From NCBI GenBank assembly GCA_002030045.1, contig LQBI01000014.1, positions 1 through 27,034 of the forward strand: a DNA stretch of 27,034 nucleotides, in the 5' to 3' direction. This DNA comes from Candidatus Aegiribacteria sp. MLS_C (GTDB lineage Bacteria; Fermentibacterota; Fermentibacteria; Fermentibacterales; JCC-6). Of this stretch, positions 1 through 7,067 are shown in pieces. Positions within the stretch are counted from its first letter, which is position 1, and every line of letters starts with the position of its first letter. The translations under genes were made by a program, and so were the position numbers. Below the pieces are notes generated by a model, which was not told the origin of the DNA, searched no databases, and saw only the letters and a list, made by a program, of their open reading frames with translations.

Positions 1-99
1 GGGAACTTTCAGATACGACGAGGATACCATCACGACGACGACCAGGAAGGCAATCTTGAAGGGCGAAACGGTAAAAAGACGCCGTATCGTGTTTTTCAT
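1..99 (-). CDS. N-terminus of a membrane protein, cut by the window edge
   Basis: A 33-codon open frame starts at the ATG at 99 and runs off the left edge. It is preceded by AGAGGA at a normal ribosome-binding distance and by a good sigma-70 promoter further upstream. The visible part has a basic start (residues 2-7 contain K, R, R) followed by a hydrophobic stretch at about residues 13-29 (FKIAFLVVVVMVSSSYL), so the product is probably anchored in the inner membrane through an N-terminal segment. The family cannot be named from 33 residues. It transcribes away from the tRNA gene and looks like part of the backbone beside the island rather than of the defence cluster. Confidence 0.6.
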   Translation of the reverse strand, partial: MKNTIRRLFTVSPFKIAFLVVVVMVSSSYLKVP

Positions 100-127
100 G
101 CGCGCCGTCCTCTTCGAAAGATAAGTG

Positions 128-155
128 ATAGTATCAAAGCATCAGTCAAAGTCAA
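128..155 (-). promoter_or_regulatory. sigma-70 promoter of the left-edge membrane gene
   Basis: On the minus strand TTGACT (155-150) is followed after 16 bases by TACTAT (133-128). It lies about 30 bases upstream of the ATG at 99, and there is nothing else between it and that gene. Confidence 0.6.
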
Positions 156-198
156 GGGAAAGCAAAGAGATAGACCCCGCGGCGCCGGCTGATTGGAC

Positions 199-227
199 TT
201 GACAACAGAACTTCTCTGCGATAAAGA
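199..227 (+). promoter_or_regulatory. Promoter of tRNA-Thr
   Basis: A perfect -35 box TTGACA lies at 199-204, with a weak -10 (TAAAGA, 222-227) after 17 bases. The tRNA begins 21 bases downstream of the -10, which suits a short 5' leader. The divergent membrane-gene promoter is about 45 bases away. Confidence 0.55.
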
Positions 228-247
228 CCCTCTCACATTAAAGAGAA

Positions 248-323
<76 letters not shown>

Positions 324-331
324 GTAATTAC

Positions 332-367
332 AAGGCCTTACGTCACTTTCGGATGTAAGGCCTTTTT
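332..367 (+). terminator. Rho-independent terminator after tRNA-Thr
   Basis: AAGGCCTTAC (332-341) pairs perfectly with GTAAGGCCTT (355-364), with a 13-base loop and a following run of T (363-367). It begins 9 bases after the tRNA CCA end and would terminate the tRNA transcript. Confidence 0.85.
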
Positions 368-371
368 CATT

Positions 372-566
372 TCAAGGCCTATGTAGCCCCCATGTAGCCA
401 CTTTTTTATAAAAAATAGCTTCTTTGTAGCGGTCGAGCGCATAGTAGGCAAACCTTGAGTGATACCACGCATCGGCATGCTCCGGACCACTTATCGTCCA
501 CCGCTGACACCAATCAAACATGCCCTGCCAATCTTTCACCTCTTCAGGGGCATTCGCACCCAACAT
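372..566 (-). pseudogene. Fragment of a TPR-repeat protein (64 codons)
   Basis: The frame holds one good tetratricopeptide repeat (about residues 28-56, with the pattern ADAWY..., AYYALDRYKEAI and then FYKK), preceded by a W/C/W-rich segment. It then ends abruptly in GLHRP after a single repeat. TPR proteins normally carry several repeats in series, so this is probably a truncated remnant. The last codons run through the repeated ATGTAGCC sequence, as if the gene had been joined to unrelated DNA near 380-405. An in-frame TAA lies 12 bases upstream of the start ATG and no strong ribosome-binding site is adjacent. It may instead be a real small protein co-transcribed with the nuclease gene 56 bases upstream. 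Confidence 0.5.
381..399. repeat. Tandem ATGTAGCC repeat at the island's left edge
   Basis: ATGTAGCC occurs at 381-388 and again at 392-399, separated by CCC. The motif AAGGCCT, which forms the tRNA terminator stem, occurs once more at 374-380. This clustering at the end of the truncated TPR frame suggests a recombination junction, though the function is unknown. Confidence 0.45.
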
Positions 567-622
567 TCTTTTTGCTTACCCTCTTCTTGAAAGGAATCCG
601 AACATAATTCATGCCTATCTCG

Positions 623-1276
623 TTATGGCCCGCATCCCCCACAGGACCTGTAGCCGGCACCCACCGTTTCTTCCCTCGTGGTAAATATCGCGGTGCAGTT
701 TTTACAGTTATAATGCTCGCACGCTGGCTGGTGAAACACTTTCGATCTCACATTCCCCTGATACACCAGCCCTTCTTCGTCAGATGGTCCTCTCTTCCCT
801 CGCCGAAAGTCCCATGGCGGGATAGGAGCAGGATGACTCCAGAGGCCGATCCGGCTCTTCCTTGCCTCTTCTTCCAGCGTCAGCCAGTCCTGACAAATCT
901 CGTCTTTACAAAAGTGCCTGTATACCCACGCATATCCGGCCCTGATGATCTCCTCGTTAACACAGACGTTGCCATGGTAAATGATCCCGACCACCCGGCC
1001 ATATCGATCCACGTCTTTCTGGACCACCTTCACATTCTCTCTGAAAATCAGATCCGACACAAACTGCATTGCCCGGCGCCCGAAATCCTGGTGTGATTCA
1101 GGACAGTCAATCCCATAGAGGCGGATTCTGTGTTGGGTACGATCCTGAAGCACCGTGACAGTGTCGCCGTCGGAAATACTTACCACCTTGCCGGTGATAA
1201 CAGGGTCGGCATGGACCAGGGTGGCAAGGAGGAGGATCGTGAAGATTATGGGTATGGGGAGGAGTCGGGTCGGCAT
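623..1276 (-). CDS. Secreted staphylococcal-nuclease-family protein with cysteine-rich C-terminal domain
   Basis: The 217-residue product has a signal peptide (residues 1 to about 23, hydrophobic core PIIFTILLLATLVHA), so it should act outside the cytoplasm. The thermonuclease domain follows at about 27-150. DGDT at 36-39 supplies the metal-binding aspartate, R52, D57 and E60 lie in the IRLYGIDCPE segment, and R94 lies in DRYGR. These correspond to R35, D40, E43 and R87 of the Staphylococcus enzyme, so it is predicted to be an active Ca2+-dependent nuclease. The tail (about 170-217) has cysteines at 186, 191, 194, 212 and 215 and begins GNVRSKVFH, like the Ada-type metal-binding domain sometimes fused to these nucleases. 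The start is set by the signal peptide; its ribosome-binding site is weak. The closest neighbour downstream is the TPR fragment. Confidence 0.9.
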   Translation of the reverse strand: MPTRLLPIPIIFTILLLATLVHADPVITGKVVSISDGDTVTVLQDRTQHRIRLYGIDCPESHQDFGRRAMQFVSDLIFRENVKVVQKDVDRYGRVVGIIYHGNVCVNEEIIRAGYAWVYRHFCKDEICQDWLTLEEEARKSRIGLWSHPAPIPPWDFRRGKRGPSDEEGLVYQGNVRSKVFHQPACEHYNCKNCTAIFTTREETVGAGYRSCGGCGP

Positions 1277-1297
1277 GAGAAGTTCTCGGTCATTGTA

Positions 1298-1318
1298 TTA
1301 GATTAATTGAAAGATCAT
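1298..1318 (-). other. Six-codon minigene in the nuclease leader
   Basis: ATG ATC TTT CAA TTA ATC TAA is preceded by a near-perfect AGGAGG ribosome-binding site (1321-1326 on the complement). It ends 21 bases upstream of the nuclease start and in the same frame, while the nuclease start itself has a poor ribosome-binding site. The arrangement would suit translational coupling or reinitiation, or it may be a relic of a longer N-terminus closed by a stop. It is too short to test by codon use. Confidence 0.3.
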
Positions 1319-1346
1319 ATCCTCCTGGTGCAGCGTGATATTTTGC

Positions 1347-1625
1347 TTATCCCTCATTCCCTGCGGAACCGTCATAGAGAACCTTCCCCGTCTGCTTCGA
1401 TACAAGTATCACCCGGGAGCTTCTGAGCATGGTGGTTCCTCCACATTCATCGCCCCAGGGAACATAGATAAACCAGCAGGGTTCCTTCGGCATGCCGTAA
1501 ATATGGCAATTAGAGGGCTTTTCTTCGTAACATGGCAATTTATCGGTATTCCAAGAATTTATTTTGCCTACCATATGGAGGAGCACATTTCCCAACGCTT
1601 CCTGTCTGGTGATGGGAGTCGTCAT
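1347..1625 (-). CDS. Small hypothetical protein (92 aa)
   Basis: I do not recognise a named family. The protein has no signal peptide or membrane segment. Its middle is rich in Cys, Trp and Pro (CYEEKPSNCHIYGMPKEPC), and its C-terminal half ends in SSRVILVSKQTGKVLYDGSAG, which looks like two beta strands with a conserved Gly-rich end. That compact ending is the kind of motif expected in a real folded protein, not a chance frame. AGGGA lies about 10 bases before the ATG at 1625. It sits 70 bases after the stop of the membrane protein gene upstream and may be co-transcribed with it. Confidence 0.6.
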   Translation of the reverse strand: MTTPITRQEALGNVLLHMVGKINSWNTDKLPCYEEKPSNCHIYGMPKEPCWFIYVPWGDECGGTTMLRSSRVILVSKQTGKVLYDGSAGNEG

Positions 1626-1695
1626 GTCACGCAGTCCCTGCTTTATCTTGGTCAGAAATCCTTAATCTCGTTGATGGATTTTCTGGGGGTGGTAA

Positions 1696-2073
1696 TCATT
1701 GCAGGCGCATTTCCCGCAGGTATGCGTCATTGACGGCCCTGGCGATTTTCCCCCATCGTTCTGATCGCTGAGAAATATTTTGCAAGGCCTCACCGGCAAT
1801 CTCGTTTGCATCAGTCGGCGATAGCACCTCCGCGTCTTCAAGAGCCCTTGCCGCTACATATGCCAGCACTTCTCCAGCCATTTCACCTCCCAGAGCCGCC
1901 TGTGCCTGCATTTCCTGCTGATAGGTATACATTTCAGCATAATACATTTCTATTGCATCAGCAGAACGCTTTACCTCTATAGAACCGAAAACTGCAAGAG
2001 CCGAGATACAGAGAAACATAACAGAGGCAGTAATATAAAAGACAGACTGCGGTATGTTCTTTCTTTCACTCAT
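1696..2073 (-). CDS. Single-pass membrane protein of unknown function (125 aa)
   Basis: One transmembrane helix is evident at about residues 11-31 (VFYITASVMFLCISALAVFGS), after a short charged N-terminus. The rest is mainly helical and rich in Ala, Glu and Met (about 36-80), probably amphipathic or weakly coiled-coil, and would lie in the periplasm or be membrane-associated. No family is recognised. The start is well supported: AAAGGAGG lies 7 bases upstream of the ATG. The gene is separated by 84 bases from the 70-residue protein gene upstream, so it may have its own transcript. No catalytic motif is visible. Confidence 0.65.
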   Translation of the reverse strand: MSERKNIPQSVFYITASVMFLCISALAVFGSIEVKRSADAIEMYYAEMYTYQQEMQAQAALGGEMAGEVLAYVAARALEDAEVLSPTDANEIAGEALQNISQRSERWGKIARAVNDAYLREMRLQ

Positions 2074-2157
2074 GAGATCCCTCCTTTCCTATTATTAAGG
2101 ATTCTCCCTCAGGCTTCCGCAGCGGTTAAATCCCCACCCGCAGAACGGATGCGTCTC

Positions 2158-2370
2158 TCAGAACAATCCCCTGAGGGTCTGCAGACATTTTTCCATCTTC
2201 CACCGTACCATCGTCTTAATGTGGAGGAAAAGAACGTATTTCCCGTCAATGCGGTATAGACACCCCGTACCTGAAGACTCCTCCATCAAGACATTTTCCT
2301 GGCGGACGGTGATCCCGAGTTTCTCCGCCAGCATTTCAAGCTGGGCCAGCAAAGAGTCATCAACACTCAC
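2158..2370 (-). CDS. Small conserved hypothetical protein (70 aa), translationally coupled to the HU gene
   Basis: It starts with GTG at 2370, overlapping the HU stop codon in a GTGA arrangement, which implies translational coupling. The sequence LEMLAEKLGITVRQENV followed by GTGCLYRIDGKYVLFLHIKTMV resembles a small conserved protein I recall from deltaproteobacteria, whose members keep a similar helix followed by a CRI-GKYVL strand pair. Those relatives seem longer at the C-terminus (an extra ALKRFDL-type segment), so this copy may be shortened or frameshifted after residue 65. The function is unknown. Confidence 0.6.
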   Translation of the reverse strand: MSVDDSLLAQLEMLAEKLGITVRQENVLMEESSGTGCLYRIDGKYVLFLHIKTMVRWKMEKCLQTLRGLF

Positions 2371-2645
2371 TCTGCGTTTATCTTCTCTTTCAGCTCTTTC
2401 CCCGCCTTGAAGAAGGGCAGTCTCTTCGCTGCCACTTCGACACGCTCCCCGCTCCGTGGGCTTCTGCCGGTGTGTGCTGGGTACTCCCGTGCAGCAAAAC
2501 TCCCGAACCCCCTGACTTCGATTCGTTCGCCATGCTGCAAGACATCCCGGAATCCACCAAGGATCAGATTGATAATGTCTGTCGCTTCTCTTGCCGTCAG
2601 GCCTTCACGTGCGGCCAAAGCCGTGATGAGGTCAGGTTTGTTCAT
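2367..2645 (-). CDS. HU/IHF family DNA-binding protein
   Basis: This 92-residue protein has the full family layout: an N-terminal helical dimerisation part (1-40), the signature RIEVRGFGSF (41-50), the DNA-wrapping arm with GRSPRSG (60-66, in place of the usual GRNPRTG, keeping the intercalating proline), and the C-terminal LPFFKAGKELKEKIN (76-90). It should bend DNA as a dimer in the nucleoid, and the arm suggests the IHF-beta side of the family. GGAGG lies 10 bases upstream of the ATG. Being encoded inside an accessory region, it could assist recombination or silencing of island genes rather than be the housekeeping copy; that is inference. Confidence 0.93.
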   Translation of the reverse strand: MNKPDLITALAAREGLTAREATDIINLILGGFRDVLQHGERIEVRGFGSFAAREYPAHTGRSPRSGERVEVAAKRLPFFKAGKELKEKINAE

Positions 2646-2691
2646 GGTATCATGGCCTCCATTAAAATGTCTGGTTGCCTGAACGTGACGC

Positions 2692-3198
2692 TCAGAGTGG
2701 GGAACCCGGTTGCAGTAAAAGCTTGCTGAATGCTTCTCGTGGATTGTCGTAATTGATATACGACAGAATGACGCTATTCAGCTTGAAAGACAGATCGTAG
2801 GGCGAAATATCTTCATCTTCAAGATAGCACTGTGCCATCATGATAAGGTTGTTCATTGATCCCGGGACCGATCGGTTAAGCGGTTTTGATAAGCTGACTC
2901 TCGCTGCCGCCGGTGTAACGAGGCGTTTAGCGGTAAACTCGAAGACATCATCATGCAATGTTTCCGATAGGGTGTTCATTACTTCTTTGATAAACAGGGA
3001 ATCGTTTGTAATCCCCCTTCCGTACATGAACACAGAGTACAGCGAGGCCGTATTGGAGAGGATAATATACTGCACCCGGTCGGCTCGAAAGACATGACCG
3101 CTCCAGTCAACATAGGGATTCGTCTCATGAGGGAGCACCTGCGTCGGCTGGTACCCTAGCTTCTTGCCAAGTTTTTGGCTCAGTCGCAGGATCATCAT
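2692..3198 (-). CDS. DUF6933-like protein (168 aa)
   Basis: The N-terminus MILRLSQKLGKKLG, followed by WSGHVFRADRVQYIILSNTASLYSVFMYG, matches my recollection of the DUF6933 family, whose biochemical role is unknown. A helical C-terminal half ends in LSYINYDNPREAFSKLL. There is no signal or membrane segment and no catalytic motif that I can point to. I chose the ATG at 3198 because AAGGGTG lies 5 bases before it. An upstream GTG at 3210 would overlap the preceding stop (GTGA) but lacks a good ribosome-binding site. It is directly coupled to the 50-residue gene upstream. Confidence 0.75.
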   Translation of the reverse strand: MMILRLSQKLGKKLGYQPTQVLPHETNPYVDWSGHVFRADRVQYIILSNTASLYSVFMYGRGITNDSLFIKEVMNTLSETLHDDVFEFTAKRLVTPAAARVSLSKPLNRSVPGSMNNLIMMAQCYLEDEDISPYDLSFKLNSVILSYINYDNPREAFSKLLLQPGSPL

Positions 3199-3206
3199 GT
3201 CACCCT

Positions 3207-3359
3207 TCACTTAAACAGCTTCCGCAGCCCTTTGCCAGTCACCTTGCCGGCAGCCCTTCGGCCGATCCTTCTGCCTATCCGTCCGCTGGATACCGCCTGC
3301 CAGTCGCCGAGAAACTTAGCGAGGCGATAGAGAAAACCTCTGGATTTGCTGATGCTCAT
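3207..3359 (-). CDS. 50-residue cationic small protein
   Basis: The frame MSISKSRGFLYRLAKFLGD (1-19) continues to residue 50 and ends in GKGLRKLFK-stop. GAGG lies about 8 bases upstream of the ATG. The second half is strongly basic and glycine-rich (GRIGRRIGRRAAGKVTGKG), with no acidic residue after position 19, suggesting nucleic-acid or membrane-surface binding. I recall similar roughly 50-residue proteins beside HU-like genes in deltaproteobacterial islands, but have no named family. It overlaps the alternative GTG of the DUF6933-like gene, so the two are co-translated. It is the first gene of the left cassette, 77 bases after the end of mcrC. Confidence 0.7.
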   Translation of the reverse strand: MSISKSRGFLYRLAKFLGDWQAVSSGRIGRRIGRRAAGKVTGKGLRKLFK

Positions 3360-3372
3360 GATTGCCCTCATA

Positions 3373-3390
3373 GTTCATTAAGTTATGAAC
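3373..3390. promoter_or_regulatory. Inverted repeat upstream of the 50-residue gene (possible operator)
   Basis: GTTCAT (3373-3378) and ATGAAC (3385-3390) form a 6-base inverted repeat around TAAGTT, directly upstream of the ribosome-binding site of the 50-residue gene. It could be a dimeric repressor site or an mRNA hairpin. No strong promoter or T-tract accompanies it, so it is not a convincing terminator for mcrC. The rest of 3360-3436 is AT-rich and otherwise featureless. Confidence 0.35.
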
Positions 3391-3436
3391 CAACAATTTG
3401 CACATTAGCCAATTTTTCCCGATCAAGTTATTCTTT

Positions 3437-4570
3437 TTACCTATTCTCTATTACACCCACCACCGAAAGCAGCTGTTTTCGTATCTCTTTCGCTTCAGAA
3501 CCTAGATCAACGGTCGCGAATCGTATTTCATGTCCCTGGATCACGGCAGTTTCATCAATATCGTTACCGACCGAGGGATGCAAAAGAAGACCTTCAGTAT
3601 TGAGTGAAAGGGGATCCGCGGGATCTTCCTGAGATCTCACATAGGCGTATATCTGATACATGTACCCGCTACGGAGCGATTCCTCCCTGTACCAGCCCGC
3701 AGTAACGATGGAGTTGAATTTTGTGTCTATGACAATCCGTCGGCCGGTACTTATTTGTGTCAATACAATATCGGTTCGCATGGCGGGGAGGATTTTGTCG
3801 ATCCCGGTGGTTTTTCTTTCGACGGGCCACGCTATAACTTTCCCTGCATCAACACGCCAGTCCGGCTTCGGCAAAACGACATCGTAAAATCCCGCCACAG
3901 CCTTTTCGTATAGCTTTCTGATCCATGCAATTTGCCTGTCCGGTACGGAAAGGTAGTTGCGTCCCGCTGCTTCAGTCGGCAATGCCAAGTTAAAAACCAG
4001 ATGTGCAACAGATACCATATGCCTGTCTTCGACGTCACACCGACCAAATCGATCAACAGACAGTTCGGCAAGACTCGGTTTTTCTCCGACAACCCCCATC
4101 CGCCGTAAGCTCGCGGCAAGTGACCTGCATCGGCGAGCAATCTCTCTGCGATTAACGATATTCCCGACTTCATCTAGGGCGGCACGAACAAAGCGGTTTC
4201 GAGGTGTGTCAACTGTCAGCTCCTCAAACCGACATGCAATCCTGCCGCGATCAAGTAACTGCCCGCACTCGGTTTCAAGAATATTAATATGCCCGCGGAC
4301 GCGCGTAAGATGCGCATCTCGGATACGATATCCGCAACTTAAGTTTCTCTTCAAACGACGCTTTACCAACCGTGCGAGAATTTCCGCCACCAGGTCGGGA
4401 ATGTCGTCGGGGAGTTCTTCTAATGCCCTTCTAGCGACACCGGACTGACGCATCAGATCTGAGGCATACAGCATCAACAACCAGAGGTTACGTACCGGGA
4501 TAAGCCCGACGTAACCGGGTATCCCAGATATAGCATGGGACGCGTTAATTGCTGTGTCTGCCACGGTCAC
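3437..4570 (-). CDS. mcrC: McrC, nuclease subunit of a modification-dependent restriction system
   Basis: The 377-residue protein is McrC, which binds the McrB ring and cuts DNA. The N-terminal part (residues 15-200) includes GLIPVRNLWLLMLYASD, typical of the family. The C-terminal PD-(D/E)XK nuclease core is intact: D267 in MRTDIVL, D282 and K284 in VIDTKF, and Q306 in YQIYAYV. These match D244, D257 and K259 of Escherichia coli McrC, so it is predicted to be active. Translation begins at a GTG overlapping the mcrB stop (GTGA), with GAAGGA just upstream, so the two subunits are coupled. Length is normal for the family. It is the last gene of the long defence array. Confidence 0.95.
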   Translation of the reverse strand: MTVADTAINASHAISGIPGYVGLIPVRNLWLLMLYASDLMRQSGVARRALEELPDDIPDLVAEILARLVKRRLKRNLSCGYRIRDAHLTRVRGHINILETECGQLLDRGRIACRFEELTVDTPRNRFVRAALDEVGNIVNRREIARRCRSLAASLRRMGVVGEKPSLAELSVDRFGRCDVEDRHMVSVAHLVFNLALPTEAAGRNYLSVPDRQIAWIRKLYEKAVAGFYDVVLPKPDWRVDAGKVIAWPVERKTTGIDKILPAMRTDIVLTQISTGRRIVIDTKFNSIVTAGWYREESLRSGYMYQIYAYVRSQEDPADPLSLNTEGLLLHPSVGNDIDETAVIQGHEIRFATVDLGSEAKEIRKQLLSVVGVIENR

Positions 4571-6759
4571 AGTCCTTCAATGAGTTTCTCTGTCGCTTTC
4601 CTTGCTTTATCAAGATCATCAAACCAGTATTCTGCAAGAAGAGGGCCTATCTCCGTTTTAGCGACCTGAACAAACCATTCCCGAGGGTCACTGATGACGG
4701 TACCAAGCGGGGGTGTTACATAGCTGTGGCCGACTCGAAACTGGGGGCCAAGGCTTGTATCCAACGAAATTTCGTTATTCAGATCATTGATCCGCCGCTC
4801 GATGTCCCACAGGACAGCCGATGCAATCCCCCATTTACGATGAACCCAGTCATGCCAAGGGTCCCCCAGCGTCGGTTCCAGATCGATGAAAGCGAATCTT
4901 CGCCGCAGAGCGAGGTCTACAAGAGCAATCGAGCGGTCAGCTATGTTCATGGTGCCGATTACATACAAATTGTCGGGAATAAAAATCCGTTCATCCTGAT
5001 TCCTGGGATAACAAAGCTCCAAGGCTTCATCAGGCGTTCTCTTGTCAACCTCTAAAAGGGTTAGCATCTCACCAAAAATCTGTGCGGGATTGCCACGGTT
5101 GATTTCCTCGATAACAACGACATGTCTAGCTGAAGGTTCCTTCGATGCAGCCTGTATCATTTCCATGAACGGCCCATCTACAAGTGCCAATTTGCCGTCG
5201 CCCGATGGACGCCATCCGCGGATAAAATCTTCATAGGAAAGGTTTGGATGGAACTGAAGGACACGCACCCTACCATCGTTGCGTTCACCCATGAGTGCAA
5301 AGGCCAGTCGCTTCGCCAACCAGGTTTTTCCCGTACCTGGAGGCCCCTGCAAGATCAAATTCCTTTTCGTCCGGAGACGCTCCAACATCTCTTTCAATTT
5401 TGTACGGTCCAAAAAACATCCATCAGCCAGAATGCTGTCTACCGAATAGGACACAATCGGAGACGGATCTTTCACTGTCTCGTCATCCTCACCACCATCA
5501 ATCGGTTCGATGGGAAGCTTAGGAACCGCATCTTTATACAACCATGCCGCCAATGAAAGCTCGGGAAAGGAGTGTACTGGATAATTTTCTTCCTTAAACC
5601 GCGTCTCGAGCGTATCCATAACGGACAAGTAATCGTCAGCGCTGCAGCGGTTTTTGGGACCGCTGAGCCCGATTGTGATACCAAGTTTTTTCGTGATGTA
5701 ACGCCGTGACTGTCCTTCCAGGGTTGGAAAATTCCAGGGCCGTATCCAGTAAAGTCCCATGGTCAAGTTCCATCCAACCTGGAACCGGTGAACAGCATCG
5801 TTGTACGCCGCAGCAAAGGACGATCGAGTTTCATCATCATCTGATCCGGCAAACTCTATAGTTTTAGCAAAAACTTCCCACAGGGCATCAATATCGTCAT
5901 CCCCGCGATGTTTATGGAATCCGAAAAACCAGGATTTTTGGTTGTTGAGTACCGGTATGCCCTCAAATGATTGGGGTACCGGTTCTTCCACGCCAAGAAA
6001 CGTGGCCAGCTCGGCTGCGATAGCTTTTCTGTTCGCGTCGGTTATCCCTCTATTAAAGATACCCATGGCTGTGAAGGGACAGATATCCCCAAGAGCCCCT
6101 GTGGTACCGTCGTCAAAATGATCCTGCAAATATGTCAGGCCATCTACACGGGATGCAATGGAATGAATCCCTTCAACCAGCGGCTGTCTGTTGAGTTTGT
6201 ACTGAAGTAACTTATCCGCCACTGCTTCGTAAAAGCCAGTCCAGAGAAAACGTTGTTCACCCTCGGTTTTATCGCCGAATCGCTCTCTCCAATAGGGTTC
6301 ATTCCGGAACCTGTCGATATCCTGTGGTTCATTATCGAAGGTAAACGCGATCAAGGCGTCTGCCATCCAGTCGCCAGGCAGAACTCTCCAGACGGTGTTT
6401 CGGTATGTATAAAAATACCACTCCCTTTGAGAGTCGAGTGGAAGCCAGTCAACCTTCAGGTTTTGGCCGTCACCAGAATTGTGCGTAACCGTTCCCGTTG
6501 CCTTGATTGCCATAACGGAAACGACATGACCTCTATTATCGAATGGCAATCCGTGTTTGCGCGTGTAGGTAGATTTTATGGCTATTCGATCACCAGCCTT
6601 AATCGATTTGACCAAATCAACGTTCTTCTCCTGAAATTTGTTCTGCCAAATCCCTTCCGCAAGAAACCGTGATGTCTGGTCATCTGTGCCGCCGTACGAA
6701 GCACCTACAAACCAATATGCACCGGATCCGGCGCTTTCTGATGTAACGCTCATCATCAT
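4567..6759 (-). CDS. mcrB: McrB, AAA+ GTPase with N-terminal EVE-like reader domain
   Basis: This 730-residue protein has three parts. Residues about 13-145 (YWFVGASYGGTDDQTSRF..., GDRIAIKSTYTRK..., VSVMAIKATGTVT) look like an EVE/PUA-type domain of the sort that reads modified bases. Residues 150-440 are a helical linker region. The McrB motor fills 455-720: Walker A GPPGTGKT (472-479), Walker B VVVIEEINR (547-555), the sensor/GTP-binding MNIADRS (604-610, against the family's MNTADRS) and arginines RRRF (619-622). It forms hexamers, recognises modified DNA and translocates using GTP while McrC cuts. Three ATG codons in a row follow AAGGGA; the first is used here. The reader assignment is inference from sequence pattern. 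Confidence 0.93.
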   Translation of the reverse strand: MMMSVTSESAGSGAYWFVGASYGGTDDQTSRFLAEGIWQNKFQEKNVDLVKSIKAGDRIAIKSTYTRKHGLPFDNRGHVVSVMAIKATGTVTHNSGDGQNLKVDWLPLDSQREWYFYTYRNTVWRVLPGDWMADALIAFTFDNEPQDIDRFRNEPYWRERFGDKTEGEQRFLWTGFYEAVADKLLQYKLNRQPLVEGIHSIASRVDGLTYLQDHFDDGTTGALGDICPFTAMGIFNRGITDANRKAIAAELATFLGVEEPVPQSFEGIPVLNNQKSWFFGFHKHRGDDDIDALWEVFAKTIEFAGSDDDETRSSFAAAYNDAVHRFQVGWNLTMGLYWIRPWNFPTLEGQSRRYITKKLGITIGLSGPKNRCSADDYLSVMDTLETRFKEENYPVHSFPELSLAAWLYKDAVPKLPIEPIDGGEDDETVKDPSPIVSYSVDSILADGCFLDRTKLKEMLERLRTKRNLILQGPPGTGKTWLAKRLAFALMGERNDGRVRVLQFHPNLSYEDFIRGWRPSGDGKLALVDGPFMEMIQAASKEPSARHVVVIEEINRGNPAQIFGEMLTLLEVDKRTPDEALELCYPRNQDERIFIPDNLYVIGTMNIADRSIALVDLALRRRFAFIDLEPTLGDPWHDWVHRKWGIASAVLWDIERRINDLNNEISLDTSLGPQFRVGHSYVTPPLGTVISDPREWFVQVAKTEIGPLLAEYWFDDLDKARKATEKLIEGL

Positions 6760-6783
6760 CTGTCCCTTCTATAGTTGCTCAAA

Positions 6784-7050
6784 TCATAACCATTCGTCGC
6801 CCCTATATCGGTCACGAAGCCTGTATTGTCCATCACCAAGTGTCCGAAAGTATTTTTTGTAGGTGTCACTGTGGCTGTCACTTGCCCCGTTTGCCAACGT
6901 CACAACAACATGGTTTGCTGTCGGTGGCGGATTCCAGCGCTTTCCCCTGATCAAATGCCTCACATCTTCGACAGTAAAAGGCTCCCTAATCGAACCATTA
7001 TTTACTGCCGCAACAACTTCCCTGTTCAATCCACGGCCGTATTTTGCCAT
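6784..7050 (-). CDS. Small hypothetical protein upstream of mcrB (88 aa)
   Basis: No family is named with confidence. The N-terminal helical part (AKYGRGLNREVVAAVNNGSIREPFTVEDV) and the following helix look like a winged-helix or restriction-associated DNA-binding module. The segment VVVTLANGASDSHSDTYKKYF, followed by GDGQYRLRDRY, resembles a beta wing closing such a domain. GAGG lies about 12 bases upstream of the ATG at 7050. It is 17 bases after the GIY-YIG gene and 24 bases before mcrB, so it is clearly part of the same transcript, and could act as a specificity or regulatory subunit for either neighbour. Confidence 0.7.
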   Translation of the reverse strand: MAKYGRGLNREVVAAVNNGSIREPFTVEDVRHLIRGKRWNPPPTANHVVVTLANGASDSHSDTYKKYFRTLGDGQYRLRDRYRGDEWL

Positions 7051-7067
7051 CGTACCAACCTCATAAT

